Shown here: positions 25,081 to 37,786 of the stretch, piece after piece
Layout of the letters: every line of letters starts with the position of its first letter
Numbering within the stretch: position 1 is the first letter of the stretch
NCBI RefSeq assembly: GCF_027596085.1
Contig: NC_072471.1
Span: 10,294,358 to 10,358,357 of the forward strand
DNA length: 64,000 bases
Source: Anoplopoma fimbria
Lineage: Eukaryota > Chordata > Actinopteri > Perciformes > Anoplopomatidae
Direction of reading: 5' to 3'
Program-made: the position numbers and the translations under genes
The notes under the pieces: model-generated
What the model saw: only the letters and a program-made list of their open reading frames with translations
Database searches by the model: none
Told to the model about the DNA's origin: nothing

Positions 25081-28000
25081 TTTTTTAACAGTCATATGCT
25101 AGTAAAAAATCATTTATCTGTTCTATAAAGCTGGCAAAAACAAACCATTAAATGTGTTGTAAACGATACTAGGTCAAACTCTATGCAGGCGGTGCCCATA
25201 GAGAGCTATATATACATTTTTAGTATATGAGCATCAAGTGATCACTTGGATGGACAACACAAGAGAGACAACCGCCTCTGAGACTAGTTAATGTTTTGTC
25301 AGATATTTCAGATAGTGAGGGGAATCATTTCCTGCAATTCCACTCAAAGGAAGGCTGCATACCAGCTTGAATGACTCACTGTTGCCATATAAACCAAGCC
25401 ATGATCATAAAACATTGTGAAACCTTTGTTTCTGGTGAGGAAACGCAAGAAAAAAACACGGAGGACAGGTGCCTCCTGGAGGAAGGCAGACGCTATAAAA
25501 ACATTGCCCAAGACTTAGTGCATAGATTGTATTTGCTCAGGGATCAAAACATCCTGATTGGACAAATGCATGTGACTTGGGATATTGAGAGGATGTAATG
25601 TAGACATCTAAGAGAAATGAAAGTAAACCCTGAGGGAGAACACTTCCTGGTGCTTGAAAACATATAATTATCCTCAGTTATAGCAACTAACAGGTGTGAA
25701 GCTGTCTGATCACGGTAAATGTTTGTAGCACCATCTGGTGGAATTCAGTGGAACAGCAGGACAAAAGGGCCTCGCAACAGACCTTTTTATAGCACACATT
25801 TTGACATGTCATAGCAGGAAACACACATTTGTGTGTAACCCTGTACGTTTAGAATGAAAAATCCCATTAACAGGAGGTTTTCAAAGAAACATATGAATAT
25901 GCTATACATATTGTGGTACTTAAATGCAACAACAGTGAAAACATTTCATTCAGGTATGAATGATTTAAATCTTATTAGATTTTAATCTTATGATCTATCT
26001 TATCTTCCATATCACTATGAAAAGTCAGGATGTCTTCTGTGAAAAAGAATTTCAATTCCTTTTTGTCGGGCGATATCAAGGATAAAGAGTCTCACTACAG
26101 CAGCAGATTTATTTCTCTGTTAAAAAATGGGAATCTATGAAATGAACTACTGTAGCATACCCAGTAATCCTCAGATCATTAATTGTTTCACTCAGATATG
26201 CATTTGTGGGTAATGTAAGAAGCCATTTTGTAAATCGCCCTTAGCAGAATACATAAAAGGATCATTAGACCAAAGTTGAGATGTTTTTTAAGAGTTTTGT
26301 GTTCATTGACATTTGTGTTTTTCCCAGTATGTTGCATTGAATCAGTCTATATACTTATCCCTATGAAAATAGAAATGAAAGTAAATAGTTAAACAAATAA
26401 ATAACAGCATGTACTGTATTTTACGTATCTAACCACTGTTAAATGTCAATGCGTCCCTCGGCTAGATATGAACCGTTCTTCATCCTGCCAGTAAAGCCGT
26501 AATGTACGTTTTATCAGAGTGTGCAAAGTACCCGGCTGTAATTTCATATTGTTCATGCTAAATTTGCTGAGTTAAAGCTTTATTGAACACTCCAGAAACC
26601 GACGTTAGATTCTGTGTGCTGCGATTTGAAATGGATCAAATGGTTGTGCCTTAAAAAGCTGTCACAGCAAATCTAATGAAAAGATGCTTTTATTCCTAAG
26701 AGAAACAGAAATGTATTAAGTTCATAGCAAAGCAAACCTCTATTAATCTGTGCCGTAACCTCTCTCTCCTTTAGGGGAACACAAACTGCACAGAACATAA
26801 ACCAGACCAACCTCTACTTACTTACTCAACTCAGTTTATTTACAGAGTATTTGAAGAGCCATGTACGCAAATATACTGAATTTACCAACAGACCTTTCTT
26901 ATTTTCTTGTTTTTTGTTTTGTTTTTTTTAAAACACATGGGAGCTGAGTAATTAGAATTTGATCTCTTGATATTTTGATCAAGATGCTTCCAAAATCCAG
27001 CGCGTGACTGTTTCTGGGTTAAGATTACTGTCAAGGAAACCAACGATCCAGGTTTTTAGCTGTGCTCCATCTTCCGGACTTGAGCGAATGCAGCCGTCAG
27101 AAACAGTTAGTTAATAACGCTGGGTGAGGACGGGAGACAAACGGATCTAAGCAAAACACCAAGCCTGCGATAATTTAATAAAAGAGCCCAATCAAAAACT
27201 ACCGCTTGACAAATATACCTTCACTACATCATAACGCTACAGTCCTCCCTCGGATGAGCCATATGTAGAAGCAGTATGATCATGGAGGGTCTACGCTACG
27301 GGGTGAAGCCACCTTCTAATGTTAATCCATCGAAGCAATAATCTTTTTTAAAAAAAAAAAAGAGTTTAAGGATTTTTAGAAGTCACAAGATGTTATGTAT
27401 GCAATTTTAAGGGACTCTAGTTGATAGAAAATCTGTAATCGCCTTTAATCTTTAATACCTTTTATTTGTAATATCATTTTTTTTGCCACCACAATGACCC
27501 TATCAATTCAATGCACTTGCATAATCATCACAGATCAGTATCATAGAAAGAGCAAAAGCAGGTGAGACCAACTCCTGAAAATCATGGTGAAAGACATCTT
27601 CGATACAGACAACAACGCCACCGCCTTCAAAACAAAAGCCTGAACTTTCCCCTCTGAAGACAACTCAACGCCTTAGCTCTCAAAACACCTGGAAGAAAAC
27701 TAATTTGAATCACCATGATATAAGTTTGGTTATGGTACATGCCTTTTTAATAAAGTAAACATGGAAAAATAAAATAGAGAACAAGCAACATAGATAGCAT
27801 GGGACAGACAGTTAAAATAAAAGGAAAATTAAAACAGAAAACAGCTCAACAGCCTACATCCTTTTAAAAAAGTACATAATCAACACATTTTAGTAGCCTG
27901 TTACTACATGCATACCGATACTTCCAGCACAAACAACTTGTGTCTTTCCGAATGTGTTGAAAACGCTTTTTTTTTTTTAAGCATGTGGAATTAATCTGCT

Positions 28001-29204
28001 CACCCTCCCCAAACTGTCCAACTTTCACTGAAAACCAGACTCCTTGACGTAACGTTACATGACATTAAATCATCAGATCTTGGATTAATAATTACAGTCC
28101 TCTTCTAATTGGGCTCAGGCATCTAATCACACACTAATCTGTCTTTTCTATCAATCTAAGACCGAGATGGAAAGGATGAAGAGAGATAAAAATGATATCT
28201 GCTGGAGCCAAAAATCCACCCTAGCTAAATGCTTTTAATTGTTAGCTGTGGCTGTTCAGTACTGTGTATTATCTACTGGCAAATTTAGCAGGTATACAGC
28301 AACCGCCAGGGCGTCTTCAAATGTATTATATATTAAAAAATCGAACTTGATTGGTGCTGCAGTTACAGAAAGTGTCTTTTTGAAGGATTACAAATTAGTA
28401 CTTCCTGTGCGGAGCCCTGGTCCAAATCTTATAAAAACAAGATAGTCTCTGCTGTGCGAAGAACAAATTGTAAATAGTTTCTATTCCGTGCTCGGTTATA
28501 AGTGCCCCATGTGCTCTTTGAGATGACGCTGATCTACAGTAGCTGCACCACCAGCTAAATATTCAGTGTTGTGACGTGTCGGTACGCACCGACACACAGG
28601 AGTGGAAATCCAAACTAACCTTCTTGTCGAATGTAAGGGCTATCTTCCAATAAACTCTTCTCATTCCCTAAAAAGAGTTAAGGCAAACGTCATCACTCGT
28701 ATTCAGATTTTTCTGTCTGCTTACTACTAGTGGGAGACAAATGTACACCAAGTGTTGAAAAAAAACAAAAAAAAAAACAGAGCATGTCATCTCTCACCAT
28801 AGACATACAGATGTGTTGACAAATACTGCATGTGTTAAAAGAAGAACAGCTTTAATGCATGTATATTCTGCAAACGTACCAGTATGTGCCTTGTTCAGGA
28901 CAACAGATTGCATGTTATTTTTAAGACTGTAGTTTGGGAGGGTGTCGTTCTCTGTCCATGCATTTAAATAGCAACACAGAAAAAAAAGAAAAGGCTAACA
29001 CACACTTAACGCGTCTTAGAGAGGAAAATAAGTCACCCAGAGGTCTGCAGCAGTAAATCTTGTCATTTCTTTCAAATAGATTTGGACTTATCTTTTTTTT
29101 TTTTTTTGTTTCTTTTTTCTTTTTTTTGTGTTTGTTAAATTTGAATGTTGACAGAATAGGAGTACATTTTGTGGATCACATTCAGAAGCCTCGTCTCTGT
29201 TCTT
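25081..29204 (-). other. spacer and probable ube2n 3' UTR
   Basis: No coding exon was found. The part next to 29205 lies directly downstream of the ube2n stop on the minus strand and is probably its 3' UTR. Candidate minus-strand AATAAA signals are at 27471-27476 and about 26580-26585; which is used is unknown. The remainder is AT-rich with T runs. Confidence 0.5.
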
Positions 29205-32200
29205 CTATACTTCAGTGTTGCCCGCGTAGAGCCTGGTCCATGATCGGGCTGAGGGAAAGACAGAAAGATAAAAATGGAGGTGGAGGGTGTGAGGACGATA
29301 TGGTGAAGGAACGTGGATAAGGAAAGTGTTGCAGAGTGTGCACAGATCATCAAACCCAAAGCAACTGACATCTCCCAGTATTTCTAAATACTAAAACAAA
29401 ACTATTATTCAGTGACTCAATTAGTCAATCACAGAAAAGTAATTACCAACCATTTCAATGATCAATTTGTTGTTTAGAAAGTTTATCAAGCAGACATGCC
29501 AAAAGTTCTGTTGGCATGTCTGCTTGAATAATGGAATAATTGCTTGGCCTTTAAATTCTTCCAAGCCAAAGTTGACATATTCAGAATGCTTGTTTTGTTC
29601 TACAAATGGTTCAAACCCCAAAAAGGTATTCAGTTTTCTATCATAGAAAAACAATGAAAGCAGAAATTATTCACATTTACTGGAACCAATACTCTTAGGT
29701 GTTTGAAAAATAATTCCTTAAAATTATGGATTAAACGATCAAACATTATTTTTGTTGATTGAATAATCAAATTAGTTGCTAATTAATTATTTGTTGATCA
29801 ATGTATCTCTAGATACAGATTACATCTGAGGGTCTACTCGTTTTAAAATCATTCAAACTTCAAAAAAGCAAAATGTCAAGCTTCAGCAACAGAAAACCCA
29901 AAATAAATTACAAAACATTACATAATCTGAGACTCACTTCCTGTTAGTAAGTTTTGTTTAACATGGTCTATGTAACAGCTACAACTACTTTATTGCCCGT
30001 GTGCACTGCACAGACAGTCAAGCCGCTCTGCTTCTTTAGGTATGGTCCTCAAAACAGAGATTACAGGACCAACAACTGTAAGCACTCAATACTCTCAACC
30101 CCTCTTCTTATGTACCACCGGGGCCAGTGGATAATGGTACATTATACTGTACTGGGAGAACGGCAGTAGAAAATGTCTATAATGGAGTGTGTTGTGCTGA
30201 TGTGAGAGCAGTTATCTTAGTCAGATGAAGTACTGCATCAATTTAATCAAGGCTTCCTTATTGCCATATTTGTATTTACAATCAGATTATGTTGTCAACT
30301 TGGTCCAAACCACAAAGATCCTGACTGGGCCGTTTCACATTCATGAAAACACCACCAGATAAATGTAAATCATTCTGGGAATTCTGTGACCAAACCCCCC
30401 CCCCCCCCAAAAGAAAAAGATCCTCACCTGTCTCAATGGCATTGCTTTCGTTTCTCTTCCACTGCTCTGCAACATCGTTTGCCAGGGGATCATCTGGGTT
30501 GGGAGCACTTAATAATGCCTGGATAGATAGCAACACTGTGCGGATCTGCAGAGCTGGAGACCACTTATCTGGAAGGAGGGACGTTCAGAAAAATGTGCAA
30601 AAAGAGAAATGGCTTAAAAATGAGGGAAACTTCAGGGTGATATATGGCATAGGCAATAGTGGGTAAACATGACCAAGTAGTCACAACATGCCAGTGTCGG
30701 ATGGCAACCAGCATGAATAAGAGTTAAAGCTGAGCAGGAAATGCTCCGAGATCCACGTATTCCTAATGTTACTTAACAGAAAGCGACTCCGGCTCTAGTA
30801 GTTCTAATGAATCACATATGATTTGATGCTCCTGAGGACTCTTCCTACAGGATACCTTCCTGCAAATATAACAGGCTGCTTTTCAGCCATCATATTTTAT
30901 AAAATAAGAATGCACATAGGTAATATTTTATACAAACACGGCAAATTGGATCTTTATGATGTGAAAGGGCTGTAAGAACCACCAAAGCCACTGAAAACTA
31001 ACACCCAGTTTTCACAGCTCTGAGCAGCTTTTAGTGGATGTTTGGTCATTGTTTGGGATACCAGGCCAACATTTTGATGATGTGGTAGTTTCTCAACAGC
31101 TGTTAGCTTCCTCAAGACTTGCCAAAAAAAAATCTCTAAATGTGACTAACTGTTTATGACACTACATTTTTGCCAATTTCAATGTTGGAAGGGAAACAAT
31201 GCTAGCAAAAAATCTGACTTTACAATCCTGCAATATGCTAAGTGTGGTTCCACATTGATGCCGCCCATTTAATAAATTACAACATGTTATATCATGTTTT
31301 CTTACCTTTCAAAATGTCTAAACATATTCTTCCCAGTTTGTCAACATTGGGGTGGTAGATTTTGGTCATGAATCGCACTTTGGGAGCTGCCATGGGATAC
31401 TCTTCTGGAAGAAATAGTTCAAGTTTAAAGGTGCCTCCTTCAAAAGGAGAGTCTTGAGGCCCAGCGATGATCACATGGAAGTAGCGTGCATTCCCTTCAT
31501 CTGGCATGGCCGTGATCCCTGGAACAGGCTCGGCCATCAACCGCTGCGTCTCCTGAGTGTGGTCAGAATAAGAAACACATAACACTATTGTTGACATTTC
31601 GGCGTAGGGGTGGACTTTCAAGTATATAATGGATTGGGGCAAACAGCTTCACCCTGCTTAGTCACACACCCACTTCCAAACTCAACCACATACAAAACCA
31701 CATTCCACAACCTACCGTTTAACACAGAAACTAAAAAGGCGACTGAGGGCTGGAGCAATGACAGTCTGACGTAGTGCATAATTCATTATTTAAATTTAAA
31801 AACGCAAACAGAATGTCACATCACGTTAAACTCCTCTAATTCATCAAAAGTTCAACTAATCACTTGTTATATACAGTACCAGTCAAAGGTTTGGACACAC
31901 CTTCTCATTCAACTACTTTGAAGAATCTAAAATACAAAACATATTCTGGTTTGTTGAGCATTTGTTTGTTTACCACATAATTCCATATGTGTTCCTTCAT
32001 AGTTTGGATGTCTTAAATATTAATCTACAATGTAGAAAAAAATAAAAATAAAGAAAAACCATTGAATGAGAAGGTGTGTCCAAACTTTTGACTGGTACTG
32101 TAAAATGTCAGAAAATAATGAAAAACGTCAAAAAATTTCAAGAACCCCAAGTAAGTTCTTCAGATTGTTTGTTTTGTCAAATCCATACATATTCTGTTTC

Positions 32201-33798
32201 ACATTTAGAGATTGTGCCATTTGACTGAAATGGCTAATTCATTTTCAAAATAGTAGTAAATTAATTTTCTGTCAATCATCCAATAGATGAATTGACTCAC
32301 TGTTACAGCTTCAAGTAACAATAATTCATTACACATTTGATTACTGTTTGTCTCTTGTGTAGGCCTATATTAAATGTATATTATTATTATAAGTAGAAGT
32401 AGAAATCCACCTAGCACTTATTGTATTCGTATTAGTCTGTTTCTGCACTGTACTTTGCTCTGGTTTATGCTCTTAGATGCTTGTTTAAGAAAGGATAGCA
32501 GTAGTTCTCTTGAATACCTATGTTGAATACACTTATTGCAAGTCACTTTGGATAAAAGCGTCTGCTAAATGACTGTAATGTAATTTAAAGATCCATTTAT
32601 TAAACAATAATTCATTACACATTTGATTACTGTCTGTCTCTTGTGTAGGCCTATATTAAATGTATATTATTATTATTATAAGTAGAAGTAGAAATCCACC
32701 TTCCACTTATTGTATTCGTATTAGTCTGTTTCTGCACTGTACTTTTGCTCTGGTTTATGCTTAGATGCTTGTTTAAGAAAGGATAGCAGTAGTTCTCTTG
32801 AATACACTTATTGTAAGTCACTTTTTTAGATCTGCTAAATGACTGTAATGTAATTTAAAGATCCATTTATTAAACAATAATTCATTACACATTTGATTAC
32901 TGTCTGTCTCTTGTGTAGGCCTATATTAAAATGTACATTATTATTATTATTATAAATAGAATTGGAGAACTGAGTTGACACAAATTAAATATGGAAAATA
33001 GAAATGAAAAAAGAGGAAGCTGAGCGTCTGTCATATTTCTGCATCATTTCTGCAGGTGCATCAAAAAAAATAAATAATCTGCATTAATCGTGCCGTATAG
33101 ACACACGTCTTTGAGAAGATTGTGGAAAAACAAAGACATGTTCCCATCGTGTCTCCACTGTGGCAACGTTGTGCTAGAAACACAGAAAAGGCAGCTGGAT
33201 GTGGCGGGGCTGGTCGCGCCTCCAGACGGGCCTCCCGGCGGCGAGGAGACCGCAACAGGCCTCAAATCTCTTCCTAATTTATGTTTGATTAATGTACACC
33301 AAAAAGCAACACGAACACGATTGCCTGACTACAATCATGTTAATGTTTCGATGCCACAGCGGCGGCGTCCGCCTCACCGCCAGGCATGTGTACCCATCAC
33401 CTAAGCTAACGTTAGCTTAGCCAACACAGCGAATTCATTCATACGGCAAATAGGACTAATGGTTATAATTTGTTGATTCATACTACAAGCTAGCAACCCC
33501 GTGATAACTTAAAACATAACGTACTGCAATAAAATACACTCGACACAAAAATGAAACCACAGCTAGAGCGAGACGTGAGTGGACGGAAGTGGAAGACAAA
33601 ACACGGAGCTAGCTTGGTAGCTAGCTAGAGAGGAGCTAACTGAGCTAGCCGCGCTAACGTCAGGCTGCGCGTCGGACCGCGTTCACGGTGCGTCCCACCA
33701 CGCGGACTCATCAAAACGCACACACGGCCTCGTTACGGTACATAGACAACGTCTGGTGTGAAGTGTACCTTTATAATCCTACGAGGCAAACCGCTCAT
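29205..33798 (-). CDS. ube2n: Ubiquitin-conjugating enzyme E2 N (Ubc13)
   Basis: Exons are 33798-33769, 31552-31306, 30568-30428 and 29248-29205, with GT-AG introns, giving 153 aa (human is 152). Seen: the UBC fold throughout; the HPN motif at residues 77-79; the active-site Cys87 in GRICLDI; Met64 and the W95-S96-P97-A98 loop. In Ubc13, Met64 and this loop contact RING/U-box E3 ligases (TRAF6, RNF8, CHIP). Ubc13 pairs with a UEV partner (MMS2/UBE2V2 or UEV1A/UBE2V1) to build K63-linked chains in NF-kB signalling and DNA damage tolerance. The N-terminus reads MSGLPRR rather than MAGLPRR. The last exon ends [14 protein letters not shown] instead of the mammalian ending in AMNNI. Most teleosts keep two ube2n paralogues; which one this is was not resolved. 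Start chosen by homology and by the CpG-rich promoter just upstream. Confidence 0.96.
29486..29527. repeat. perfect 17-bp inverted repeat, 8-nt loop
   Basis: Arms 29486-29502 and 29511-29527 are exact reverse complements around AAGTTCTG. It lies in the last intron of ube2n. The stem does not extend outward. Confidence 0.85.
30395..30408. repeat. C14 homopolymer (G14 on the ube2n strand)
   Basis: A G14 run about 20 nt downstream of the ube2n exon 3 donor, in transcript sense. G runs near 5' splice sites are known to bind hnRNP H/F; the effect here is inference. Confidence 0.8.
31874..32100. mobile_element. Tc1/mariner-type MITE, copy A (227 bp)
   Basis: Terminal inverted repeats of about 40 bp (CAGTACCAGTCAAAGGTTTG... 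on the left and its reverse complement on the right) enclose a non-coding body. A TA dinucleotide flanks each end, the target duplication expected of Tc1/mariner transposases. It sits in ube2n intron 1. It has no transposase, so it is non-autonomous. A sister copy is at 59679-59903. Confidence 0.9.
32317..32945. repeat. tandem duplication of a repeat-derived unit (2 + partial)
   Basis: Units start at 32317, 32603 and 32873 with the same AACAATAATTCATTACACAT string; unit lengths are 286 and 270 bp, then a ~73-bp partial. Units 1 and 2 end in the L2-like tail (AAAAGCGTCTGCTAAATGACT in unit 1, internally deleted in unit 2). Each also has a TATTATTATTAT tract whose length differs. It lies in ube2n intron 1. 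Confidence 0.85.
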
Positions 33799-33920
33799 CT
33801 TGTGTTAGCTGTTATATTTTTAGCCCGTCGACTCGCCTTCTCTTCGGGTTGGATTGACTGAGCTACCGGGGCGGGGGCAGATAACTCGCACTTCCGGTGG
33901 CTTCCGATGACGTCATGAAA
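33799..33920 (-). promoter_or_regulatory. ube2n: ube2n promoter with CRE, ETS and GC-box motifs
   Basis: Upstream of the ube2n ATG lie a GC box (GGGGCGGGGG, about 33869-33878), an ETS/GABP-type ACTTCCGG at 33890-33897 and a perfect CRE palindrome TGACGTCA at 33908-33915. No TATA box is visible. This combination is typical of housekeeping CpG promoters. Occupancy is inferred, not shown. Confidence 0.6.
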
Positions 33921-34539
33921 TATGCTGGTGTTCAAGATATTGCGTCTGTAAACAATTTTTTTTTTTTTTTTAAATAGTTATTGTAATAATTTGATTTTGC
34001 CTTTGTTGTTTTAGATGTAACTGGCAACATTTCTAAACACAATTTAAAACTCTCAAAATACATTAAAAAAACACAATTATATGTTACACAATACATTGCA
34101 TTTCTTCGTTTTCTTGTTGTTTTTAATGTATTGCTATTATAAATCATATCTTGTAAAATTGCTTTTTCAACAGTATTTCATATCATATGTATTTTCTATT
34201 TGGATTTGTTATAGTATTGTGATTTTTTATATATAGGTGGAGGCTTCAAATAAGCCCAGTGGGCTTTCTGCCTCTTCCTGCACTGTAATATAATTTATCA
34301 ATGTTGTGTTTTTTATATTTTTCAATTGTGCAAATAAACTAAACTAAACTAAAACTAAACTAGTGCATTACACAATTAAATTGTCTTTATTGCATGTTTT
34401 CGGTTTTGCTGGTCTTGTCCCTTTTTTGTTTTTATATTTCCTGTAATGAGATTTAATCATATTTTATATTTATATAGCAATACAAATACATTGTGCAATA
34501 ATAGTTATAATAATTATTCTGTCTATATCTGTATATTTC
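33921..34539. other. spacer upstream of ube2n
   Basis: AT-rich spacer with a T run near 33957-33971 and short direct repeats of ACTAAACTAAA near 34338-34362. No exon was recognised. Confidence 0.6.
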
Positions 34540-34712
34540 AGTTATTGTGGATTCTTTACTGTTTTTTATTGCTCATTTGCTTATTTATAATACTTATTTT
34601 GATCTTGTTTTTTTTTTTACTATGTCTCTTGTTTGCACTATCCTCTATGCTGCTGTAATCCTGTAAATTTCCCTGCCGCGGGACTAATAAAGGATTATCT
34701 TATTTTATCTTA
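34540..34712 (+). repeat. retroelement 3'-end fragment, copy 1
   Basis: Reads ...TTTGCACTATCCTCTATGC, then GCGGGACTAATAAAGGATTA and a TTATCTTATTTTATCTT tail. The same sequence recurs at 36518-36590, 59992-60147 and 62031-62195 on the other strand. The TCTTA-type tail suggests a LINE or SINE 3' end; the family was not assigned. Confidence 0.7.
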
Positions 34713-35721
34713 ATTTACGCTGTTTAACATTTTTGTTATGATAAAAAATGACAATTGATTTTGATAGGTTGAAAACTGTCTAAATAAAATGAATAGCCCA
34801 GTTGCAAAATCAAAAAAAAAAAAGTATTACTTTCTGTTCCTGCCTCTGTAGTGAAAGTTTGTAGGCGAGAGATGACATTGTGCTCTTTTTCATGGTACTT
34901 TGAAATAGAAAGTGAAAAGCTATAGTTATAGCTTAGGTATATGATTTCTGTGGATGATAACAAGCTTTTAATTAATACTAGCAAGTATGGGTACAGTATA
35001 ATAAGGTCTGTGTCTGTGCAGCACATGAAGAAGGTTTTGAAATGACCACTTAAATATACATTTTGTGGTGGGGTTGAACACTTTCAGTTACATTTTTTTG
35101 ACTTAACATTTCGTAGAGACTGAACTTGTACAATACACCAGCTTTTTTTCATTAGGAGATACATTTTTGTTGTTTTCTTTGATCATATGGTTGTAAACCT
35201 GTTTGGTGGTGTGTTTTGGTGTGCAAGACCTTTACCGCTCTACGCAAGACTCGTCTACAGTTTTGTTTTTCTTGCAGGCACAGAATGACAGTATATATGA
35301 ATACATCTTAAAGCTCAGCAAACTCATGTATATTCTGATATAATAGAGCTGAAATACAAAAATACTAAGGCTGCACCACTGAAAATGTTAATGTTGATAC
35401 AGAATTGGTAGTAAGAGTAGTTAGCATATAAAATTAGCAAAAATCACTCAAGTATATAATATCCCTCTTATTTTGCATTCAAATATGAGGATAAAAAATT
35501 ATTTTACTCCCCTGCTACAATCTGTTCACCAGTAATATGCTTTATGGTATACTGGTGCCAGTCCATTAGGTTTATATTTGCAGTAGTAGTTATAAAAAGC
35601 CCCTAAAATCCAGAACAGTAAATATATACAGCATCACAGTAGACAAGTATAATTTTCAAGCCTTAAAATTGTTCCACTGCAGCAGCAACGACTCAAAAAC
35701 AACCTACGTAATATTCAACAG
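34713..35721. other. spacer downstream of mrpl42
   Basis: AT-rich spacer between the retroelement fragment and the mrpl42 polyadenylation signal. I see no gene or clear repeat in it. Confidence 0.6.
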
Positions 35722-35727
35722 TTTATT
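35722..35727 (-). terminator. mrpl42: mrpl42 polyadenylation signal
   Basis: AATAAA on the minus strand, about 60 nt past the mrpl42 stop codon. This implies a very short 3' UTR. Confidence 0.65.
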
Positions 35728-35786
35728 ATACATTATTGTGAGAAAAACAAAAACAACATTTGCTGTTTTGTAAGTTTGGCCTTCAA

Positions 35787-37786
35787 CTATTTGTCCTTTG
35801 GGGGATCCTTCTTCCTGCGTCTCTGGTGGTACCTGTGAACGGTGACACAGAAGGAAATTAATACTGACCAATGCGTGTCATTATCAAAGTCAGCAAATAT
35901 TTCTAGTCCTGACAGGCCAGCACTCCATCCATACTAAGGCAGATAAATAAAAGATAATTATGTTTTTGTGTTATGCGTGTACTTACTGTCCTACTGGATA
36001 CCAGCGGTGTTTGGTTGTGAAAAACATCTTGCTTAGCTCCTCTATAGTGGGCCCTTTTTGGTCCTTCAGCACCTCTTTGCTGAGGTGTGCCTTTAGAATC
36101 TGGTCGTGGGTCTCAACCGAATGGGTCAGGGGGTCTGGATGTTCTATAGGCTGCAAAGATTTACATGAACAAGGTTCCCTCTTACAAATATTATGTTTAT
36201 TTCCAGCAATCCTAAAACAATTTCCATACATGTTTTTGTACCGATGACTGATAATGTTTTATCTCATAGCAGTACGCAGACAAGATTACAAAACTTTAAA
36301 CTTGTTTGCAATTCTATGTTGCTTCACACTGAGCCGAAAGCGTTCTTCAAATAAGGTGTTAAAAGGGGTAAAATCTAACACCAACACTTCTTCATGAACA
36401 GGCTCTTTTAAAAGCACACAGATCTTGAAAAAATTAACTGTACGTCTTCTTAGACAGAGGCAGACAAATGATCTGTGCAGGGAAAATAATCTGCAGGGTT
36501 TTAACAAAAAATATGGAATAAAATAAGATGAAATAATCCTTTATTAGTCCAGCAGTGGGGACATTTACAGGATTTACAGCAGCATAGAATCTTTGATTTC
36601 TTTGTCTGGTGCTACTCAATGAGATTTAGTGTCAACTAACACATTGATATTCATAAGGCTATAATCGCTTTCTTACCTGGGTAAGCTCATAGGGAACGTC
36701 CACAGTGGGATGGTAGCACACTATGGTTCTCCCATCTGAAGTCACACCGATTTCCACATTACTAAATCCAAGAAAGTAGGAGGTTATTGTCCTGATCACA
36801 GTATCTTATTTAAAAAGAAAAAAAAAAAGATCATTTGACATTTACTTTGTTATTATGGGTAATCATTTTTACATAGCTTTTAATATTTCTTCTGCATTCA
36901 TTTGGTTCACAATTACTGTAATTACAGCCTGCATATATAACTTACACCGGCCAGTATGTCCCCTCAGATACGTTTCAACAGGACAACCAAATGTGCCCTA
37001 CAAAACAGTGAGAACCTCCCTCCTGATAACTAAATACCTTTTACACAATCTCCAAATTGGCTGTCTGAAATCTTAAAAATGCTTCCACGACTACTTTATT
37101 CGTTTTGTTTACCTCTAAAACAGTGTATTAAAGTTAATGATCAAAAATGTTTTCCTAATATTTTACTCATTCTTTAAGTTATCATATCTCAGAGCCATAG
37201 CTAGGCTAAATATATGGGCGTTTTTTAAAAATACAATATATTTACTTCTTAACATACCAGTTAGGGGCATCAAGTGAAGGACCACTGACACTGGACTTCA
37301 GTCGCATTGGCACCAAACATGCTGCAGCAGAAATCCCAGGTGAGACACACAGATACTGACTCATGCAATTGACATACTTAACTTAAAGGACTTCTCAACC
37401 TGTTAAATAAAAAAAATCATACACCACATTTGAAAGCATGAATCCCCAGACCACCGTTAATCTTAAGACAGATGGCAGACCAATAAGTTATGACATTTTA
37501 TTTACGTTGCTATCGATTCAACATTAGATTTACATAAACTACGGTTTTGACACGTTAGGTGCCAGGCAAATCCAAGTGTTTACCTACTAAACAGGCTCAA
37601 GGTTAGTCTCTGTTAGCCTTTACTCCCACCACCGATGCGAAAGGTTAAACATAGCAAATGAATATACGACCTCCAACATGTATATTGTTTATCAGATAGC
37701 AACGTACTTTGTGCATGTCGTAGTTGTGTGCCGGTAGAAAGTCGCGTTAAGAGACCGTGCAGCTTGCACAAATGACCCGACGCCAT
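35787..37786 (-). CDS. mrpl42: Mitochondrial ribosomal protein L42 (mL42)
   Basis: Exons are 37786-37708, 37321-37258, 36761-36677, 36150-35987 and 35832-35787, with GT-AG introns, giving 145 aa (human is 142). Seen: a basic, Leu-rich, acid-free N-terminus (first ~26 aa) fitting a mitochondrial targeting peptide; the [20 protein letters not shown] core; [11 protein letters not shown]; and the strongly conserved [18 protein letters not shown] followed by a basic tail [11 protein letters not shown]. The product is a component of the large mitoribosomal subunit (once also listed as MRPS32) and acts in the mitochondrial matrix. Its 3' end is about 2 kb from the ube2n start and its 5' end about 1.2 kb from the pwp1 stop, all on one strand. 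The shortest junction (exon 1 to 2, A|CA) was chosen because it alone keeps the frame with a consensus GTACGT donor. Confidence 0.93.
36518..36590 (-). repeat. retroelement 3'-end fragment, copy 2
   Basis: A truncated ~73-bp copy of the family at 34540-34712, within mrpl42 intron 3 (between the exons at 36677 and 36150). Recognised by ATAATCCTTTATTAGTCC and CAGCAGCATAG. Confidence 0.7.
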
